Shown here one piece after another: positions 1 to 6,162 of a stretch of DNA of 7,259 nt (positions are counted from its first letter, which is position 1; each line of letters starts with the position of its first letter). The notes below the pieces were generated by a model. That model was not told the DNA's origin. It saw only the letters and a list, made by a program, of their open reading frames with translations, and did no database searches. Made by a program: the position numbers and the translations under genes. This stretch comes from CAZKYP01 sp964556885 (GTDB lineage: Bacteria > Planctomycetota > Phycisphaerae > Sedimentisphaerales > Anaerobacaceae), in assembly GCA_964556885.1 (NCBI GenBank), contig CAZKYP010000166.1, positions 1-7,259 of the forward strand, read 5' to 3'.

Positions 1-1
1 C

Positions 2-1174
2 GGCCGCTCCGGGCACTGGTGGGACGATTCTCATACGGACCCGAATGTTGCTCTTGATATGACGGCATGTGCGGTTCGCGACCTTACCGGTATAGAAGAC
101 TCTGTCGATGCCTGGGATGCGATTTTCAGGGACTTCAACGTGACTCGTTACGGCGTTGATGAAGGCTACATTAGCGGAGAAAAGATTGCTGTCAAAATCA
201 ATAATATCTTCTCCCGTGAATACAGGTGGAATTCAAATCAGACCAACAGGCCGTGCCCGCAGATGCTTTATGCCCTTGTGTGGCAACTGGTCGTGGTTGC
301 CGGAGTTCCCGATTCTGATATTACGTTTTATGACTGTGCCTTTTATCAGGGCGACCCGGTTTACGATTATATTCATGCCGATTTTCCGGGCGTTCGTTTT
401 GCCGAAGGGGACGCTACAGACCGCGGCGGTTACGGCGGTGGGCCTGGTTCGAATCCCAGGGAGCGAATTAAAGTTGAGCCTGATTTGAATGTGCATGTAT
501 ATTATGGCGACCCGGATCTTGTTCCCGGCAGCGGTACGGTATGCCTGCCGACCGTTGTGACCGAAGCAAGGTATCTGATCAATATCTCACTGCCCCGGCC
601 GCATGAGCTTGCCGGGGTGACATTATGCTTCAAGAACTTCTTCGGCTCGGTCTGGCATCCGACAATCTGGGATTACTATCACGGATGGCATCCGGCTTTT
701 ATGCATGCGGCCGTTGCGGCTTATGATTTTTCCGGCGGTATTGAAGCCCGGCCGATGGGCTCGTATAACGCGCTTGTCGATTTGATGGGGCATGAGAATC
801 TCGGCGGTAAGACGATGTTGTTTTTCTCGGATTGTATCTGGTATAGATACTGGTCGGCTCCGCCTTTCAACGGTGACTGGACATCGAGCATTTTTGTTTC
901 GCAGGACCCGGTGGCTATCGATTCGGTCCTTGTAGATTTCCTCCGTTCAGAAGGTGACGTGCCGGACGGTAGTATCGACAATTTCCTCCACGAAGCGGCT
1001 CTGGCGAACGACCCTCCTTCAGGGACATTTTATGACCCGGAAAACGACGGGATCCCGCTTGCAAGTCTCGGTGTGCATGAGCACTGGAACAATCCGACTG
1101 ATAGACAATACACCATGAACCTTGGCACCGGTGAAGGGATAGAGCTGATTCAGGATATTGACTCTGGTGATTAA
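2..1174 (+). CDS. DUF362 domain-containing protein, 5' partial
   Basis: The frame is open to the left edge of the window, and the residues before the first internal ATG at 59 (GRSGHWWDDSHTDPNVALDM) read as real protein, so the gene starts upstream and 59 is not the true start. About 390 residues are visible. Family features of DUF362 are seen: a strand of the type GEKIAVKINN near the beginning, a segment on choosing a time and place (AGVPDSDITFYD), the RYLINISLPRPHELAGVTLCFKNFFG core resembling the family's LINLPKLKTH..GVTL.LKN.FG, and SQDPVAIDSVLVDFL near the C-terminus, which matches the usual DQDPVA.D motif. DUF362 proteins have no settled biochemical role; some copies are fused to ferredoxin domains, but no cysteine cluster is present here. 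A signal peptide, if any, would be off the window. It stands alone on the plus strand and converges on the nitrilase gene, sharing the TTAA at 1171-1174. The family call is fairly sure; the function is unknown. Confidence 0.8.
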   Translation, partial: GRSGHWWDDSHTDPNVALDMTACAVRDLTGIEDSVDAWDAIFRDFNVTRYGVDEGYISGEKIAVKINNIFSREYRWNSNQTNRPCPQMLYALVWQLVVVAGVPDSDITFYDCAFYQGDPVYDYIHADFPGVRFAEGDATDRGGYGGGPGSNPRERIKVEPDLNVHVYYGDPDLVPGSGTVCLPTVVTEARYLINISLPRPHELAGVTLCFKNFFGSVWHPTIWDYYHGWHPAFMHAAVAAYDFSGGIEARPMGSYNALVDLMGHENLGGKTMLFFSDCIWYRYWSAPPFNGDWTSSIFVSQDPVAIDSVLVDFLRSEGDVPDGSIDNFLHEAALANDPPSGTFYDPENDGIPLASLGVHEHWNNPTDRQYTMNLGTGEGIELIQDIDSGD

Positions 1175-2022
1175 AGACTCTTTGTATTTTTGGAGCGAGG
1201 GTCATTTATTATTTCAGGCCCGTTGCTGAGAGCGCCGGCGACGGCCATGTCCCTGAATTTGGCCATCGGGTCGTAGAATTTTTTCCTCAAATCGACCGTA
1301 TTAATCATCAGTCCGGGACGGTTTGCCCTGCACTGTCGAACGATTTTACCATCCGGCTGAATGAAACACGATGGGTACGGGGCATAGTAGCCGCTCGAAT
1401 TTGCCATGCTTATCCAGAAGTAGTTACATGCGGCGTGACACTGCATCGTCTGTCGCATGATATGAGTATGGACACTGGGGCCGGACTGTTTGGCGTTGTA
1501 AAATGATTGAAAAATGCAGTTGACACCTGCTTTATAAAGTTCCCTGTAAATTTCCGGGAAACGCAAATCGAAGCAAATTAAAAGTGAGCATTTGACACCT
1601 TTTATCTGAAAATTCACGAACCTGTTTCCCGGTGACAATCGCCGCAGGTCGCCCGGCGTGCAGAATCTTTTGTCGTATCGGTCAACAATCTTGCCATTCG
1701 GATTGATAAGATAAAGACTGTTATATGGCTTGTTCGGCTCGGTCAGTCTGTGCGTGCTGCCTAAAACTACCCAAAGTTTAAGCTTTGCTGCGAGGGCCAT
1801 GATTCTTTGGGTCTCTTGTTTGAGAAGCTCCCAGTTGTATCCCTGGAAATTCGGGAAGTCCGTACCCACGTAGCCGCTGAGCACACATTCGGAAAAGTGT
1901 ACGATATCCGCTCCGGCCTTCTTTGCCTTTCGCAAAAGACTGCATATACTCCGCGAGTTCCGCTTCACCGAGCGGCTAACACCAAACTGACACGTCGCAA
2001 CTTTTAGAACGCCTTTAATCAA
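1171..2022 (-). CDS. Carbon-nitrogen hydrolase (nitrilase superfamily)
   Basis: A 283-aa protein with the complete nitrilase-superfamily triad: Glu45 in HFSECVLSGY, Lys118 in DRYDKRFCTPGD and Cys150 in LLICFDLRFPE. These enzymes hydrolyse non-peptide C-N bonds of amides or nitriles in the cytoplasm, with the cysteine as nucleophile. The length is normal for a single-domain member, and no membrane segment or fused synthetase domain is seen. The substrate cannot be read from sequence. The start codon is TTG at 2022. It is preceded by AGGAG with a 5-base spacer, and the reading MIKGVLKVATCQF gives the first beta strand expected in the family. It lies 17 bases downstream of the nucleotidyltransferase gene on the same strand and is probably co-transcribed with it. 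Its stop codon is shared with the convergent DUF362 gene. An N-carbamoyl- or omega-amidase-like role is possible but not shown. Confidence 0.88.
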   Translation of the reverse strand: MIKGVLKVATCQFGVSRSVKRNSRSICSLLRKAKKAGADIVHFSECVLSGYVGTDFPNFQGYNWELLKQETQRIMALAAKLKLWVVLGSTHRLTEPNKPYNSLYLINPNGKIVDRYDKRFCTPGDLRRLSPGNRFVNFQIKGVKCSLLICFDLRFPEIYRELYKAGVNCIFQSFYNAKQSGPSVHTHIMRQTMQCHAACNYFWISMANSSGYYAPYPSCFIQPDGKIVRQCRANRPGLMINTVDLRKKFYDPMAKFRDMAVAGALSNGPEIINDPRSKNTKSL

Positions 2023-2039
2023 GATTACTCCTGTGTTAT

Positions 2040-2594
2040 TTACTTTTTCAGTAGAATATTGAATCTTTCTAATATGCCGGAATATTCTTCAATTTTAACG
2101 AATTCCGACAGCCATTTTCTGATATAATCCAGGTCTATTGTTTTACTGTTTTTGGCCAGGATGCTTTTTACATCTTCTTCATCAATGGCTCTGCCCGCGA
2201 CCATCTTGTGTATAATAACATCTTCGCACGAGGCAAACTTCACTTTGTAGTTGTCTATATCTATCTGCTTTGTTCTCTTGATTGCTTGTGATTCATAAGG
2301 TGTAAAAGAGAAAATAAAATCCACTCGTATTCTTGAATTCGGGTCTTCTGCAGGCAGGATTCTCGTGTCTCTCGCAAAGGATTGCGGATTTTCAGGTAGC
2401 ATCTTCAACTTCAATTTTGTGCAAACCTTTTTGGCCAACTCAAAGTCATCTGTATCGATTCCTAATGTTATGTCGATGTCACGTGTCAATCGTGGTCTGC
2501 CATAAAGCAAAACAGCCTGACCGCCGATAATCATATAGGGAATGTTATCTTCGTCTAACTTTTGAGCTATTCTTTTTATCAACTTTTCAAACAT
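2040..2594 (-). CDS. Nucleotidyltransferase (MNT/AbiEii-like superfamily), possible toxin
   Basis: A 184-aa protein of the polymerase-beta-type nucleotidyltransferase fold. It has the GG motif at residues 24-25 (MIIGGQAVLLYG), the paired acidic residues Asp39 and Asp41 in TRDIDITLG, and a third carboxylate, Asp92, in RIRVDFIFSFTPYE. Residues 123-145 (CEDVIIHKMVAGRAIDEEDV) match the C-terminal helix seen in AbiEii-like and DUF6036-like nucleotidyltransferases. Such enzymes transfer a nucleotide to a protein or RNA, and several act as toxins paired with a small partner. All catalytic residues are present, so it is probably active. Its ATG overlaps the end of the upstream 68-aa gene by 8 bases (ATGTTTGA). 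No clear ribosome binding site precedes it, which suggests translational coupling. The superfamily is secure. The toxin role is inferred from the paired arrangement, and a housekeeping or resistance-type transferase is possible. Confidence 0.8.
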   Translation of the reverse strand: MFEKLIKRIAQKLDEDNIPYMIIGGQAVLLYGRPRLTRDIDITLGIDTDDFELAKKVCTKLKLKMLPENPQSFARDTRILPAEDPNSRIRVDFIFSFTPYESQAIKRTKQIDIDNYKVKFASCEDVIIHKMVAGRAIDEEDVKSILAKNSKTIDLDYIRKWLSEFVKIEEYSGILERFNILLKK

Positions 2595-2793
2595 GTTTTA
2601 GCTGGCTCATTGCTTTAGCGATTCTCAAGTCGACATCGAAGCCATCCCAGATATTCTCGTGGCTGATTGCACCCAACGCAACAGCCTCCTTGTGAAGCGC
2701 ATCGTATATCCGCATAGCATCTTTATAAGAGAGATTTTCCTCGGCATCTAATTTGCGGAAGAACTCATCTACTTTTTTGCTGTTTCTTATCAT
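2587..2793 (-). CDS. Small 68-aa protein paired with nucleotidyltransferase, possible antitoxin
   Basis: A 68-residue charged, largely helical protein beginning MIRNSKKVDEFFRKLDAEENLSY, with a middle helix (AMRIYDALHKEAVALGAI) and a C-terminal DGFDVDLRIAKAMSQLK segment. I do not recognise a named domain. The gene overlaps the nucleotidyltransferase gene by 8 bases and precedes it, the usual antitoxin-first order of two-gene modules. The ATG at 2793 has only a weak ribosome binding site; the nearest purine run (TAGGAA) is about 20 bases upstream and includes the argC stop. No other in-frame start exists, because an in-frame TAG (the argC stop itself) lies 24 bases before it. It begins 24 bases after argC on the same strand and is probably translated from argC read-through mRNA. 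Codon use looks normal for a real gene. A partner or regulator role is inferred from context only. Confidence 0.65.
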   Translation of the reverse strand: MIRNSKKVDEFFRKLDAEENLSYKDAMRIYDALHKEAVALGAISHENIWDGFDVDLRIAKAMSQLKHV

Positions 2794-2817
2794 TATATTA
2801 TTTATCGATGGATATTC

Positions 2818-3825
2818 CTATTTCAATCCCATTGTTTCTTCTATTTCGAAGATGATGTTCATGTTCTGGATGGCCTGGCCGGAAGCGCCTTTAACGAGGT
2901 TGTCGATGGCCGAAAAGCACACGAACATACCTTTTACATAAGCCGCATGGATATGGCAGTAGTTCGTTCCGGCCACGTCCTTGACCGCGGGGGCGTCCTT
3001 GCGCACCTGCACAAAAGGCTCGCCCGCATAGAAATCCTGATACAGTTTCAACAGTTCGTCGTTGCTAATAGTTTTCTTCGGCCGGCAATAAGCTGTTGAA
3101 AGGATACCCCTGTCGAAGGCCCCGACGTGCGGCTGAAACAGTACAGTGACTTTCTCGCCGGCGATGTCACTTGCTATCTGTTCGATCTCAGGCATGTGCC
3201 GATGCGTGCCGATTCCGTATGGGAACAGGTTCTCGTTCATATTGGGAAAATGGAATTTGGAGGAAGGATTCTTGCCTGCACCTGACGCTCCCGTGACTGC
3301 GTTGACGACGACGGATTCGGTTTCAATCAGTCCTTCCTTGAGCAGTGGGGCGATGGCCAGCGATGCCCCGGTAGGGTAGCAGCCGGGATTGGCGACGAGT
3401 TGCGCACCTTTTATCTGCTCGCGGAACAGCTCCGGCAGCCCGAATGCCGCATCTTTCAGGTTCTTTTTGTCGGTATGCTTGACATAATATTTCTCGTAAA
3501 CCGCCACGTCTTTGATTCGGTAATCGGCGCTGAAGTCGATGACTTTCAATCCGGCGTCAAGCAGTTTCGGTACGAATCCCATAGAAATTTTATGCGGCAG
3601 ACAGCAAAGGACCACATCGGCCAGATCCGCGAGCTTGCTCAAATCCAGAGGCTCAATCGGCAGATAGCAGCGGCCCTTAAAATGCGGAAAGACCTCTTCG
3701 ACCTGCCCGCATTCCTCCGGCAGGGCGGTCAGGTAGGTCAACTTGGCCTGGCTGTGCCGAAGTAGTATTTCTATTGATTCTGCGCCTGTGTATCCGCTTG
3801 CCCCGATTATTGCTACACGTATCAT
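2818..3825 (-). CDS. argC: N-acetyl-gamma-glutamyl-phosphate reductase
   Basis: ArgC carries out the NADPH-dependent reduction of N-acetylglutamyl phosphate to the semialdehyde, the third step of arginine biosynthesis, in the cytoplasm. The 335-aa protein starts MIRVAIIGASGYTGAE, a dinucleotide-binding GxxGxxG-type loop at residues 8-14. The nucleophile is Cys149 in VANPGCYPTGA. The conserved GTHRHMPEIEQ (206-216) carries the histidine region of the active site, and FQPHVGAFDRGIL (230-242) is the family's PH....RGI motif. Length is normal for the longer ArgC type. The frame stays open 10 codons further upstream, but the ATG at 3825 is chosen because GAGGG lies 6 bases before it and the family begins exactly there. 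A terminator hairpin ends about 15 bases before the start codon. No other arg genes are visible in the window. Confidence 0.96.
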   Translation of the reverse strand: MIRVAIIGASGYTGAESIEILLRHSQAKLTYLTALPEECGQVEEVFPHFKGRCYLPIEPLDLSKLADLADVVLCCLPHKISMGFVPKLLDAGLKVIDFSADYRIKDVAVYEKYYVKHTDKKNLKDAAFGLPELFREQIKGAQLVANPGCYPTGASLAIAPLLKEGLIETESVVVNAVTGASGAGKNPSSKFHFPNMNENLFPYGIGTHRHMPEIEQIASDIAGEKVTVLFQPHVGAFDRGILSTAYCRPKKTISNDELLKLYQDFYAGEPFVQVRKDAPAVKDVAGTNYCHIHAAYVKGMFVCFSAIDNLVKGASGQAIQNMNIIFEIEETMGLK

Positions 3826-3840
3826 GTTTTTCCCTCGTAT

Positions 3841-3873
3841 AAAAAAAGCCGCCAAGGATTTCTCTCAGCGGCT
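3841..3873 (-). terminator. Intrinsic terminator after rpsI, inside the argC leader
   Basis: On the minus strand AGCCGC (3873-3868) pairs with GCGGCT (3852-3847). The stem can be extended inward by two G-T pairs and an A-T pair. The second arm runs directly into seven T (3847-3841). It begins 26 bases after the rpsI stop codon and ends about 8 bases before the argC Shine-Dalgarno. It probably ends the rplM-rpsI transcript. Partial read-through could feed argC, since no strong separate argC promoter is evident in the remaining space. Confidence 0.7.
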
Positions 3874-3899
3874 GATGTGATCTTAATGTATATATCAAT

Positions 3900-4400
3900 T
3901 TAACGCTTCGAGAACTGGAATCTCTTTCTTGCACCGGATTGTCCGGGCTTTTTCCTTTCGACCATTCTCGGGTCACGAGTCAGATGCCCGCCGTCTCTTA
4001 GTGCGGATATAAGACTGTCGTCGTAGTTCCTCAGCGCCCTGGCAATGCCCAAAAGCGAAGCACCGGCCTGTCCCGTAGTGCCGCCGCCTTTGACGTTAAT
4101 ATAGATATCAAAAGAGTTTACGGCATTGACGGTTTTGAGTGGAGCCAGAACAGCCTCTCTTTCCTGTTCTCTTTTGAAGTATTCGTTGAGTTCTTTCTTG
4201 TTGACTATCAATTTGCCGCTGCCTGGTTTGATTCTTACGCGGGCGACAGAGCTTTTGCGTCTGCCGGTTCCCCAGAAGAATCCACCCTTATCGGCCGCCT
4301 TTCTGGCCGAGCTTGACGATGTTTGGCCGGCGGGTGCGTCGGGCTTGGCCGCTGCGGAGCCGATATTTATGCTTGCGGCAAGATTTTCACTTTCTGCCAT
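3900..4400 (-). CDS. rpsI: 30S ribosomal protein S9 (uS9) with N-terminal extension
   Basis: A 166-aa S9. The conserved core runs from about residue 44 (WGTGRRKSSVARVRIKPG) through KGGGTTGQAGASLLGIARAL to the C-terminal tail ERKKPGQSGARKRFQFSKR, whose last residues reach the decoding P-site tRNA in bacterial ribosomes. A typical S9 such as that of E. coli is about 130 aa. Here the core is preceded by some 40 residues rich in Ala, Ser, Lys and Pro, likely disordered. The ATG at 4400 (MAESEN) is chosen: its start resembles the E. coli MAEN start, and a purine run (GAAAGAAAG) precedes it. A longer frame from a TTG at 4442 has no ribosome binding site. The gene lies 63 bases after rplM, the classical L13-S9 pair, so it is co-transcribed from the promoter at 4929-4956. 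A terminator follows. Confidence 0.96.
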   Translation of the reverse strand: MAESENLAASINIGSAAAKPDAPAGQTSSSSARKAADKGGFFWGTGRRKSSVARVRIKPGSGKLIVNKKELNEYFKREQEREAVLAPLKTVNAVNSFDIYINVKGGGTTGQAGASLLGIARALRNYDDSLISALRDGGHLTRDPRMVERKKPGQSGARKRFQFSKR

Positions 4401-4463
4401 AATCTTTCTTTCAAATAGTGATTCATAACCCTTTGTTGGCAAAGGAGTTACATATTATAAGAA

Positions 4464-4895
4464 TTAAAATAGTTCTATTTTCTCAGGCTTCTGCGCCTGG
4501 TGCTCATGCTCCGGGCCGCGGTAAACCTTTAACTTCTTCAACATGTTTCTGCCGAGTGCGCTCTTTGGCAGCATACGCCTGACCGCCAGTTCGATCACCT
4601 TTTCGGGCTTTTTGGCCATCATTTCCGCAAAGCTGACGTATCTGTGCCCGCCGGGAAAATGCGTGTAATAGTCATATTCCTTGACATGGGCCTTTTTACC
4701 CGTGGTCCTGACCTTTTCGGCATTCACCACAATAACATAGTCGCCGGTATCGACATGCGGCGTATATGTCGGCTTGGTCTTGCCCATCAGCATAGGTGCA
4801 ATCTTGGCGGCCATACGCCCCAAAACGGCCCCGTCCGCGTCCACGAGCAGCCATTTCTGCTCGACGTTATTCTTATTTGCCATAAAGCTTTTCAT
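4464..4895 (-). CDS. rplM: 50S ribosomal protein L13 (uL13)
   Basis: L13 is an early-assembling large-subunit protein that binds 23S rRNA. The 143-aa product aligns with the E. coli protein from its first residue: MKSFMANKNNVEQKWLLVDADGAVLGRMA against [22 protein letters not shown]. It retains TPHVDTGDYVIVVNAEKV, the GGHRYVSF region and the signature RRMLPKSALGRNMLKKLKVYRGPEHEHQAQKPE. The ATG at 4895 is preceded by GAGAG with a 7-base spacer and gives the family length. The alternative ATG at 4883 lacks a ribosome binding site, and an upstream GTG at 4925 would add residues absent from the family and overlap the -10 region. It is the first gene of the rplM-rpsI unit. Confidence 0.97.
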   Translation of the reverse strand: MKSFMANKNNVEQKWLLVDADGAVLGRMAAKIAPMLMGKTKPTYTPHVDTGDYVIVVNAEKVRTTGKKAHVKEYDYYTHFPGGHRYVSFAEMMAKKPEKVIELAVRRMLPKSALGRNMLKKLKVYRGPEHEHQAQKPEKIELF

Positions 4896-4928
4896 AGATT
4901 TACTCTCATAAACTATAGAAAACACAGA

Positions 4929-4956
4929 ATTTTAGCCGATTTTGGAAAATTGTCAA
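4929..4956 (-). promoter_or_regulatory. Sigma70-type promoter for rplM-rpsI
   Basis: On the minus strand a consensus -35 TTGACA (4956-4951) is separated by 16 bases from TAAAAT (4934-4929), one mismatch from TATAAT. Transcription would start near 4922, leaving a leader of about 27 bases before the rplM ATG with its GAGAG site. There is no room for a long autogenous leader. Confidence 0.75.
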
Positions 4957-5165
4957 ACAATTTCGCACAGAAATTCAATATTTTCGTCCACCTTATAACA
5001 AAAATACACACTTTCCGAACTTTTTACTCACCCTTTCGCCCTCCGTCCACTGCAATATCAAATATTAAAGATTAACCCCTTGGGGGTAAAATAGCAAAAT
5101 GACATATCAAAGTTAAAAAATAGAGCTAAGGAATACAAATAAGTCTCATTTTGGCCAATAAACTT

Positions 5166-5221
5166 CAATCTTTGATTTTTACATTGTAGTTTTACGTTTT
5201 GCATTTTGATTTTTAATTTCG
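5166..5221. repeat. T-rich heptad tract
   Basis: Eight consecutive 7-base units in one phase from 5166. Six are visibly related (for example TGATTTT, TAGTTTT, ACGTTTT, GCATTTT), with a T-run at the end of each. Related tracts sit at 5996-6044 and 7139-7173 and share the string TTTTGCATTTT. Confidence 0.6.
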
Positions 5222-5244
5222 ATACTCCGCCCTCTGTTCTTTTA

Positions 5245-5272
5245 GGATTTAGAGATTCGGATTTAGGATTTC
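5245..5272. repeat. Four GGATTTA-type heptamers
   Basis: Four contiguous 7-base units: GGATTTA twice (5245, 5259), GAGATTC (5252) and GGATTTC (5266). The tract runs directly into the hairpin at 5272-5286. Confidence 0.65.
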
Positions 5273-5309
5273 CGGCCAAAGGCCGGCGATTGGCTTTGTT
5301 TTTTCAATT
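5272..5309 (+). repeat. Hairpin followed by T-rich tail, copy 1
   Basis: CCGGCC (5272-5277), loop AAA, GGCCGG (5281-5286), then TTGGCTTTGTTTTTT and CAATT (5290-5309). The 20-base tail is repeated exactly at 5510-5529 after a different hairpin. It resembles a terminator by form, but no plus-strand gene lies upstream. Confidence 0.55.
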
Positions 5310-5317
5310 TTTAACCG

Positions 5318-5349
5318 CCACAGAGCGCCAGAGGTCCAGAGGCACAAAG
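5318..5349. repeat. Octad tract of the CCAGAG type
   Basis: Four contiguous 8-base units (CCACAGAG, CGCCAGAG, GTCCAGAG, GCACAAAG). The end of the tract (5337-5349) is the exact reverse complement of 13 bases found at 5548-5560 and 5636-5648, so the same octad family occurs here in inverted orientation. Confidence 0.6.
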
Positions 5350-5489
5350 ATGTTGTAAAATTACTATGTGCCATTGTGCCTTTGAATCTCATTGATCTAT
5401 TTTCCTTCTCAATCTCCGCAATACGCAGCACTCAGTCCTAGGGACCCCTGCCGTAAGGCATGCCCAAGGTATTACGGGGAACTCAGTAC

Positions 5490-5529
5490 TTCCGGCCTTC
5501 AGCCGGAAATTGGCTTTGTTTTTTCAATT
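5490..5529 (+). repeat. Hairpin followed by T-rich tail, copy 2
   Basis: TTCCGGC (5490-5496), five-base loop, GCCGGAA (5502-5508), then the same tail TTGGCTTTGTTTTTTCAATT (5510-5529) as copy 1. The stem is preserved although the loop and the second arm differ from copy 1. The tail is also the start of the tandem array that follows. Confidence 0.6.
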
Positions 5530-5726
5530 CTGTATCCTGTATTCTGCCTTTGTGCCTCTGTGCCCTTGTGCCTTGTGACTTCATTTTGGCTTTGTTTTTT
5601 ATTCTGTATTCTGTGTTCTGTATCCTGTATTCTGCCTTTGTGCCTCTGTGCCCTTGTGCCTTTCAATTTGGCTTTGTTTTTTTATTCTGTTTTCTGTGTT
5701 CTGCCGTCTGTATTCTGCTCTGTAAA
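5510..5726. repeat. Tandem array of three 59-82 bp units built of heptads and octads
   Basis: Units begin with TTGGCTTTGTTTTTT at 5510, 5586 and 5668. Inside unit 2 the sequence is a chain of heptamers (ATTCTGT at 5601 and 5608, GTTCTGT at 5615, ATCCTGT at 5622, ATTCTGC at 5629). Octamers follow (CTTTGTGC, CTCTGTGC, CCTTGTGC at 5636-5659). Unit 1 has fewer heptamers and unit 3 lacks the octads, so units differ by whole 7-8 base steps. Confidence 0.75.
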
Positions 5727-5747
5727 TTGGCTTCCCTTGGGGATAAA

Positions 5748-5802
5748 TTGTTTTTTCAAAAAGTTCCTTAGATCATTGGTTAATTGGTTGATTAGTTAAT
5801 TG
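5748..5802. repeat. 55-bp direct repeat ending at the assembly gap, left copy
   Basis: The last 55 bases before the N run are identical to the first 55 bases after it (5903-5957). The end consists of octads of the form CATTGGTT, AATTGGTT, GATTAGTT. The length suggests a k-mer overlap of two contig ends rather than a biological repeat. Confidence 0.85.
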
Positions 5803-5902
5803 NNNNNNNNNNNNNNNNNNNNNNNNNNNNNNNNNNNNNNNNNNNNNNNNNNNNNNNNNNNNNNNNNNNNNNNNNNNNNNNNNNNNNNNNNNNNNNNNNN
5901 NN
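5803..5902. other. Assembly gap of exactly 100 N
   Basis: One hundred unknown bases, a conventional scaffold spacer of unspecified size. The flanks are the same 55-mer on both sides, so the true gap may be zero (overlapping contigs) or may hide further repeat copies. Confidence 0.97.
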
Positions 5903-5957
5903 TTGTTTTTTCAAAAAGTTCCTTAGATCATTGGTTAATTGGTTGATTAGTTAATTG
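5903..5957. repeat. 55-bp direct repeat after the assembly gap, right copy
   Basis: Identical over 55 bases to 5748-5802. Identity cannot be followed further left because of the gap, nor further right because the left copy ends at the gap. Confidence 0.85.
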
Positions 5958-5995
5958 GCAGTCATCTTTGATCCATTCGATTTTACTCAGGACAA

Positions 5996-6044
5996 GTTTT
6001 TGCATTGTGATTTTGCATTTTGCTCTTTAATCTTTGATTTTTTA
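5996..6044. repeat. T-rich heptad tract, second copy
   Basis: Seven contiguous 7-base units (among them CATTGTG, ATTTTGC twice, TCTTTAA, TCTTTGA), related to the tract at 5166-5221 but not a simple copy. Confidence 0.6.
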
Positions 6045-6070
6045 CCCTCCCTCTAATTGTGTGCGTATTA

Positions 6071-6133
6071 TACCCAACGGCGGCCAAAAGTCAAGCAACA
6101 ACTCCCAAATCCCCCGGAAAATGTCCTTGACTT
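6071..6133. repeat. 60-bp dispersed repeat, copy A
   Basis: Aligns without gaps to 6971-7030 at an offset of exactly 900 bases: 49 of 60 positions agree. The invariant blocks are CAACGGCGGCCAAAAGTCAA (one base short of 20 at full identity with B through TCAA) and AAATGTCCTTGA. Copy A also contains an 8-base inverted repeat, AAGTCAAG (6088-6095) and CTTGACTT (6126-6133), which copy B keeps only in part. Confidence 0.75.
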
Positions 6134-6162
6134 GATACTCGCCTGTCCAGAGCGCCAGTCGA

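Noticed and set aside
4440..4442. TTG start that would lengthen S9 by 14 residues
   Set aside because: No ribosome binding site upstream; the ATG at 4400 gives a family-like MAES start.
4923..4925. GTG start that would lengthen L13 by 10 residues
   Set aside because: The alignment with E. coli L13 begins exactly at the ATG at 4895, which has a GAGAG site, and the GTG overlaps the promoter's expected start point.
5451..5477. Inverted repeat CCGTAA / TTACGG around a GGCATGCC palindrome
   Set aside because: Short arms with no T-run and no neighbouring gene; it may be part of the repeat mosaic but is too weak to name.
5510..5726. Tandem array as a CRISPR array
   Set aside because: The units are low-complexity heptads and octads of varying length, without unique spacers or cas genes nearby.
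5392..5799. Two long overlapping plus-strand frames encoding Cys/Leu/Phe-rich products
   Set aside because: They translate the heptad/octad tandem array. Composition cycles with the repeat and the frames have no convincing start site or domain.
5748..5957. 55-bp direct repeat as a transposon target duplication or attachment site
   Set aside because: It coincides exactly with the two edges of a 100-N gap, so an assembly overlap is the simpler explanation.
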